In this document: piece after piece, positions 38,916-44,669 of the stretch
Numbering within the stretch: position 1 is the first letter of the stretch
How the letters are laid out: each line of letters begins with the position of its first letter
NCBI RefSeq assembly: GCF_000485595.1
Contig: NW_014577333.1
Span: 8,659 to 61,726 of the forward strand
DNA from: Priapulus caudatus
Taxonomy: Eukaryota; Priapulida; Priapulimorpha; Priapulimorphida; Priapulidae
Reading direction: 5' to 3'
DNA length: 53,068 nt
Translations under genes and position numbers: made by a program
Notes under the pieces: generated by a model
The model's database searches: none
The model's input: the letters and a program-made list of their open reading frames with translations, nothing else
What the model was told of the DNA's origin: nothing

Positions 38916-41578
38916 CGTGTGTGCGTGCGCGCGTGCGTGTTTGTGCGCGTGTATTGGTAACTATGTGCGAACAGACCGATAGGATAGATCCCCTATACGA
39001 GATTTCGTTTATCTTTTCTGTGGCACGTCACCTGCTATCCTTATCGACCCGAAGTCTTGCCTCGGTCCATCATTACTACTTATTATGTCCCCAGTACGGG
39101 TCATACTCCTCGATCAAGCACGTGTAATGAAAACATCAGCACAGGCATGGAAAATGGGAGGTGCTGTTGAAACTGCTTATTATATATATATTTATGAAAA
39201 TTAGCAACTATAATATATAGGTTATGCCATCGAATACGTTGTATTTTTATACCTTCACCATGAAACCACTATCGTATAAATGAGTAAATTAGCACATAAA
39301 TTAGACAGATTTTTATGTCGCTTTGATTATGGCGCAAAAATACAATTTGATTGGCACTATTTTATGTTATTATCACTGCATGTAAGCATGAAATTCAATT
39401 TCTAGGTTGAAGTTATTATCCGTAATTATAAATGCAAGTATATTGTTCATTAGTGTCGGATTATAAAAACGCGCACATATCGAAATCATGTATCGGGTCC
39501 AACAAAATCCAAGGACGGAATACGAGCGCTCAACAGACCATTAATATACCGCTTTACAATAACAAGTCAGGACGGTTGCGCGTGTAAACGCATAACGTCT
39601 ACTGATTACATAAAACCTTAATTATGATTTTTTAAACACGATAGGGTGCGTTAAGAAGCTCGTATATTTTCACCCAAGTATTAGTCCTTACAGTGACGAA
39701 TACTGTAGTCGTGGGTACCGAAAGATCTTTTCAATTATATCGGAGTAGCTATGCGGTTATGGTATATTTATTAGTTTTAATAAGCGGAGCTAGTTTTGAG
39801 GCGTATTCTTTAATGTTGGGAGAGAATTACGAATTTATTGCAAAGACAAAAAAAAATCACTAACATCATTTTTCACCGCATAACATAATGAACGCTGGAT
39901 ATGATGGCACTTCTGGATTGAGATGAATTAGTTTTGCCCGTTACTTTAATGTGATGCTTTCCTTTTAGGAGCAGGATTCATGAAGACCCCCTGTAATGCA
40001 TTCCTACTTTCTCATCTCATATAGACAGTCTATATCGTTAAAGTGAGCCTATATCGGAAGCGGCTCCTGTACTCGCGCATGCCTGCTAACGACTGTCATA
40101 TTGCATGCGCGCTCGCAATTTCCTTTATGTACTCCATATGAGCAAATACGACACGGGTATATAGCTCGCGTCATCAATAGCAATTTCAAATTCGTAGTTT
40201 CACGCATCGAGTCAATACGCAAATGCATAATTCAGCAAGATAAGCTTGAATACAAAGCCTTTCTTAAAGTGTCTCATAGTCGCGCTGTCACCGTAAAGTT
40301 GTTGACAATTGATTTACTTCAAATTTGGTATGAGCTTGTATTTGAGCGTGACGCTGTGAAAGCTACCGTTTACGTCTGACATTGCGATGTAAAATGCTAA
40401 CAAGGCTTTTTCTATGGAAAGAAACGCAAGGAACCTGCAAGGCTAAGAAAATTAATTTGTTTAACTACACGACTCTAGCACTGGTTCTCAACATTCTATG
40501 TACGAGATATAAAATCGCGTGTTTCAGAATGTTATGCGCTCGTGGCGCCAAATGCTGTCGCGCGAGAATGCTTCACCGATTGATGCAGCGCCATATTAGA
40601 CGCGACTCTTACCTTACACTGTACAGAATGCGTCCATCCGGGTACAGGCGCAGCAGTACATTCGGCATGACGATATCGTGGAAGTGACCCTGCTTCTCAT
40701 TGGAGAAAAACAAATCCGGCCGCCATATTCGTTCAGGATCCGGCAGGTTGACGTACTTGAAATAGCTGTCGTTATAAGTCAGTCGATTATCTTGCCACTG
40801 TTCGCGAAACGAGATCTGACAGCTGTATTCCTGCGTGAGAAAGCAAGTGTAATAGAAGATTGGTTGGGAATCTCTCTATCGGCGCTCTTGTAACATTGGG
40901 AATTTTACGTCCGGAATAAATAAAGCTCTGCCACGAAATATGAGGTCGTCTGATTTCTGACCGGTGCAGGTTTAAAACATATTTAATTTAAGAACTTAGA
41001 TTAAAAGAGCAGCCGATTTGATATCACACTTGATTTTGTAAAGGCATGTACTAATAAGATTCCCTGTTGTTTGAAATCGGTATATAATTCGGCATTGTAA
41101 CGAACCTGTTATAGCTGCTTATTTCATACGACGTTATTTAGACGAGTAGCATAACCCGCATTAAAAATATATTATATAGTGAATTTAGCGGACACAGCGG
41201 AAACAATTGGATTGCAGATTATCGTGTCCCCGAAACGTTTTACAGGGTTTTCTCTAATATATTGCGACATTAGGGGTAGCGATACTTTGAACCAAGCACG
41301 GAATTCTGATCCATTCGGATCTATGAGGGAAACTGGCATGAGAGAATTGTGTTTCTGTTTAAATAACGATTTCCACCGAGCAGAGATACGACAACGGAGC
41401 CGATATAGATATCACCTTTATCTGCCATCTTTAATGCATATAATATTATATGCTGGCACGCACTAGGCGTTTACAAGAAGGCACACAGTAACGGCTTCGC
41501 CTTGAAGAGCACGTGACCGAATCGACTATGAATAGCCGCGTCAATGAGTAGCGACAGCTCTCTTGTGATATCCAACAA

Positions 41579-41618
<40 letters not shown>

Positions 41619-41762
41619 ATGAATAAATGGATGGATGGATGGATGGATGGCTAGATAGATGGATCAATCAATCGATTAATAAATGGATGGATATACGGAC
41701 GGGCGAACAGGTGGGTGGGCGGATTTGGAATGAGATAGATAGAAAGGTAGAGAGAGAGAGAG

Positions 41763-41817
<55 letters not shown>

Positions 41818-42172
41818 CAGAAGTGAATGTTGACAGCGAGTAATACGATACGGCCAGGAAAAAATAGAAAAGGAAGCACACAAAAAGCAGGAGAAGGGGT
41901 ATAAAGAAAACAGAAATAAGAAGAATTTCCAGTTAATTATATTAAAAGGAAAATATTATATTGAAAGGAAAGAAGGAGAGGTTGAGAGAAAGCCAGAGTG
42001 AATGTTGGGAAGAATGGTAAATGGTAAAAAAGAAAATAGAGGGGACGAGAAGACAAAATTCAGGCATATATAGAAGTAGGATATTTAAATTCAAGAGAGG
42101 ATAAATAGTGAAAAAAAAAATTGGTGAGACCTTATGAGAGAAGCGAGAGTGAATATAGAAAGAGAAAGAGTG

Positions 42173-42230
<58 letters not shown>

Positions 42231-44567
42231 TTGACGATAAAGAACGGAAGATAGCGCGCAAGACAGAACGAGTAAAAGAGATGGGCCAAGAGAAAGATTG
42301 GGTGATGGAGAGGGCGTGAGGAACGCGAGAATAGGAAGAGGAAGAGAGCCAGAGAAAATCTTCCGCAAAATTGACTACAAAATTCACGCATCATGGACTC
42401 TACCGATGTGAAAACTGTTAGCGATCGACGCGCGCGTTTGTTCGTGATTAACCTTTCAAGCCATCGCTGAATTAGCTGGCCCGTATTGTGAACCATCTAA
42501 ACAAATATACGCGCGCATTTGCGGATCAATACTAAACGCGTAAATCAAAAATTGCGCACATCCTGAAGCAACTCGAAACCCTCAAATATTTATGAAGCAC
42601 TTGCATCACAAACATAGCCAGGAGGGCTTTTCAAAGTAGCTTTACTATGTCATGTATCGACCTGATGTAAAATGTCGCTTTTTTGACTACAAGGAAAACT
42701 ACTTAGAGCGCGGCGCCCGCTAAAGCACATATCGGTATTTGTCCCGCGCGCTGCTCGGCGCAAAGTTAGTTGCGACGCAGCGCGCATTGAAGCCCCCGTA
42801 TTGATTGACGCATGTTTGGGTAAAACATCTGTGAGCAGCTTCGACGAATCCGGCTTATATAAATTATTAACACTTCACTCAAGTCTCACGCGAACAGCAA
42901 AACAATGCTAGCCGCTTGGCTCTAGCTAGTCGCGTGTGTGTAGTAGCGTCAGTGTTCGAGGAGCGAGACACGCAGACCGGTAATAAATGATATATGCGGT
43001 GACACGGCCCGTGTGCAGCCGGCGGCGATATGCGCAGCCCCTCGTCTGCTGCGATCAACGAACGCAGCCCGAACATTGACGTTTGCTCGAAAAAAATGTT
43101 TAGGAAAAACGCGGAGTGATCTGTATCGCCACAACCGTGTGTGACGGGCCCTTACTCTCTCGTTACATGCACTGTCCCCGGCCTCTGCTGTTTGATACGT
43201 AATAACACCTATTTTGTAAAGGCGATGCGTTAATACCGTATCCTAACATGCAGTATAATTTCAATTAGTAACTCTCACCCCCCTAGATAGTTGTGCAATC
43301 TTGTTACTAACCCCCACTACACCCCGCCTCCTAGTCAATGCTATGTCTCTCCGACACTGACCCTGACTGTAATGTGAAGTGCGAATCAATTGCATTGCAG
43401 TCGCGATACTCAGATACAGGATTATTGTTTGTTGCACGGCGCTTTCACTTGTTGACAGTTGTTGCATTGTTTACATCTACTCTATAAACTTTATTTAATA
43501 AAACTGTATTCATGATAAGAATGTAAACGACGTGATAAACCAACACACATATTTGCCTTCTAAGTATTAGTGGAATTATATCAATAGAAAACAGTACAAT
43601 TGTTATGTCTCACATAGATAAGGAAATAATAATAATAATAATAATAATAATAGTAATAGTAATAACTAGAAGGGATTATAATGTCAAAATTATGACACCA
43701 ATAAAGAGATTCGTTTTAAAAACACAGGCTGTTGAACATACAGTTACTGGTAATATCACGTCTCATCCCACTTGTTCTCGCTTTCTCGCTCTCCATTTTT
43801 TCTTTCTACTCCTCCCCCACCCACGTCTTGCTTTCTCCATCTACAAAAACCGCGCGCTTGGAAGCATGCACGTACACGCAGAATGGCGACAAGTAATACG
43901 TGTGAAGCGTCTTCATTTATTATTCCAACCGTGGTTTATATTAGGTTAATACCTGTACTAATAGACATGATGTTTCATTTACGTGTAAATTCCGTAACAC
44001 GCGTAATATATATGTTCCTAGGTGATTAGCGATAAACAAAATTTATAATATTTAATCGAACATAACTAACTGCCCATCGCTATCCGTCCAATATGCTACC
44101 ATTACAGCATAATTTGCATCTCATGCGAGCCGGCTACATCATGCTAATTGCCGTATACGTCGCACATTAGAAAGATGCCCGCCCCATATCGCTGCCGCTC
44201 AAGTACAAATCAAAGCCTGACGTAACTACGTGGGTAAATGGAAATCCACTAGCGCCAAAAAAAAACGGCTAAACAGCGTTTACGTCGCGGCGCGTTACGA
44301 GCATGTAAACGTGCGACCGGAAGCCCGCCTCGGTCGGTAGGCCTACACTCATTGCCGCAAAAGCCCCTGTATAGGCAACATTAAAACGACGGCGAACGAT
44401 GTGACTGTTTATGATTCATGTCAAAATGATGACATCGATTCGGCTAGATACATTTCTGATGTCATCCTCAGAACACCACGACCAGACAGCATGATTTTCC
44501 TTCTTCCGACATCACTATAAGCAACACAAACACACACACAGTCCATTATGTCTACATGAATGAATGA

Positions 44568-44616
<49 letters not shown>

Positions 44617-44637
44617 ATTCTCCATCCCTTTCCCTCC

Positions 44638-44669
<32 letters not shown>

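Larger units (their letters stand above)
24737..40612 (-). other. GluCl intron, 15.9 kb, with low-quality and duplicated sequence
   Basis: Largest intron of the gene. No exon recognised. Contents, left to right: CT foldback, pyrimidine-rich and CpG-rich sequence (25.6-26.7 kb), unidentified unique sequence (26.8-28.0 kb), GT-rich sequence, a duplicated block with a broken retroelement and the N gap, a 140-bp tandem array, poly-T/A, GT/CT microsatellites, and plain AT-rich DNA from 39.2 kb to the exon. Confidence 0.65.
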
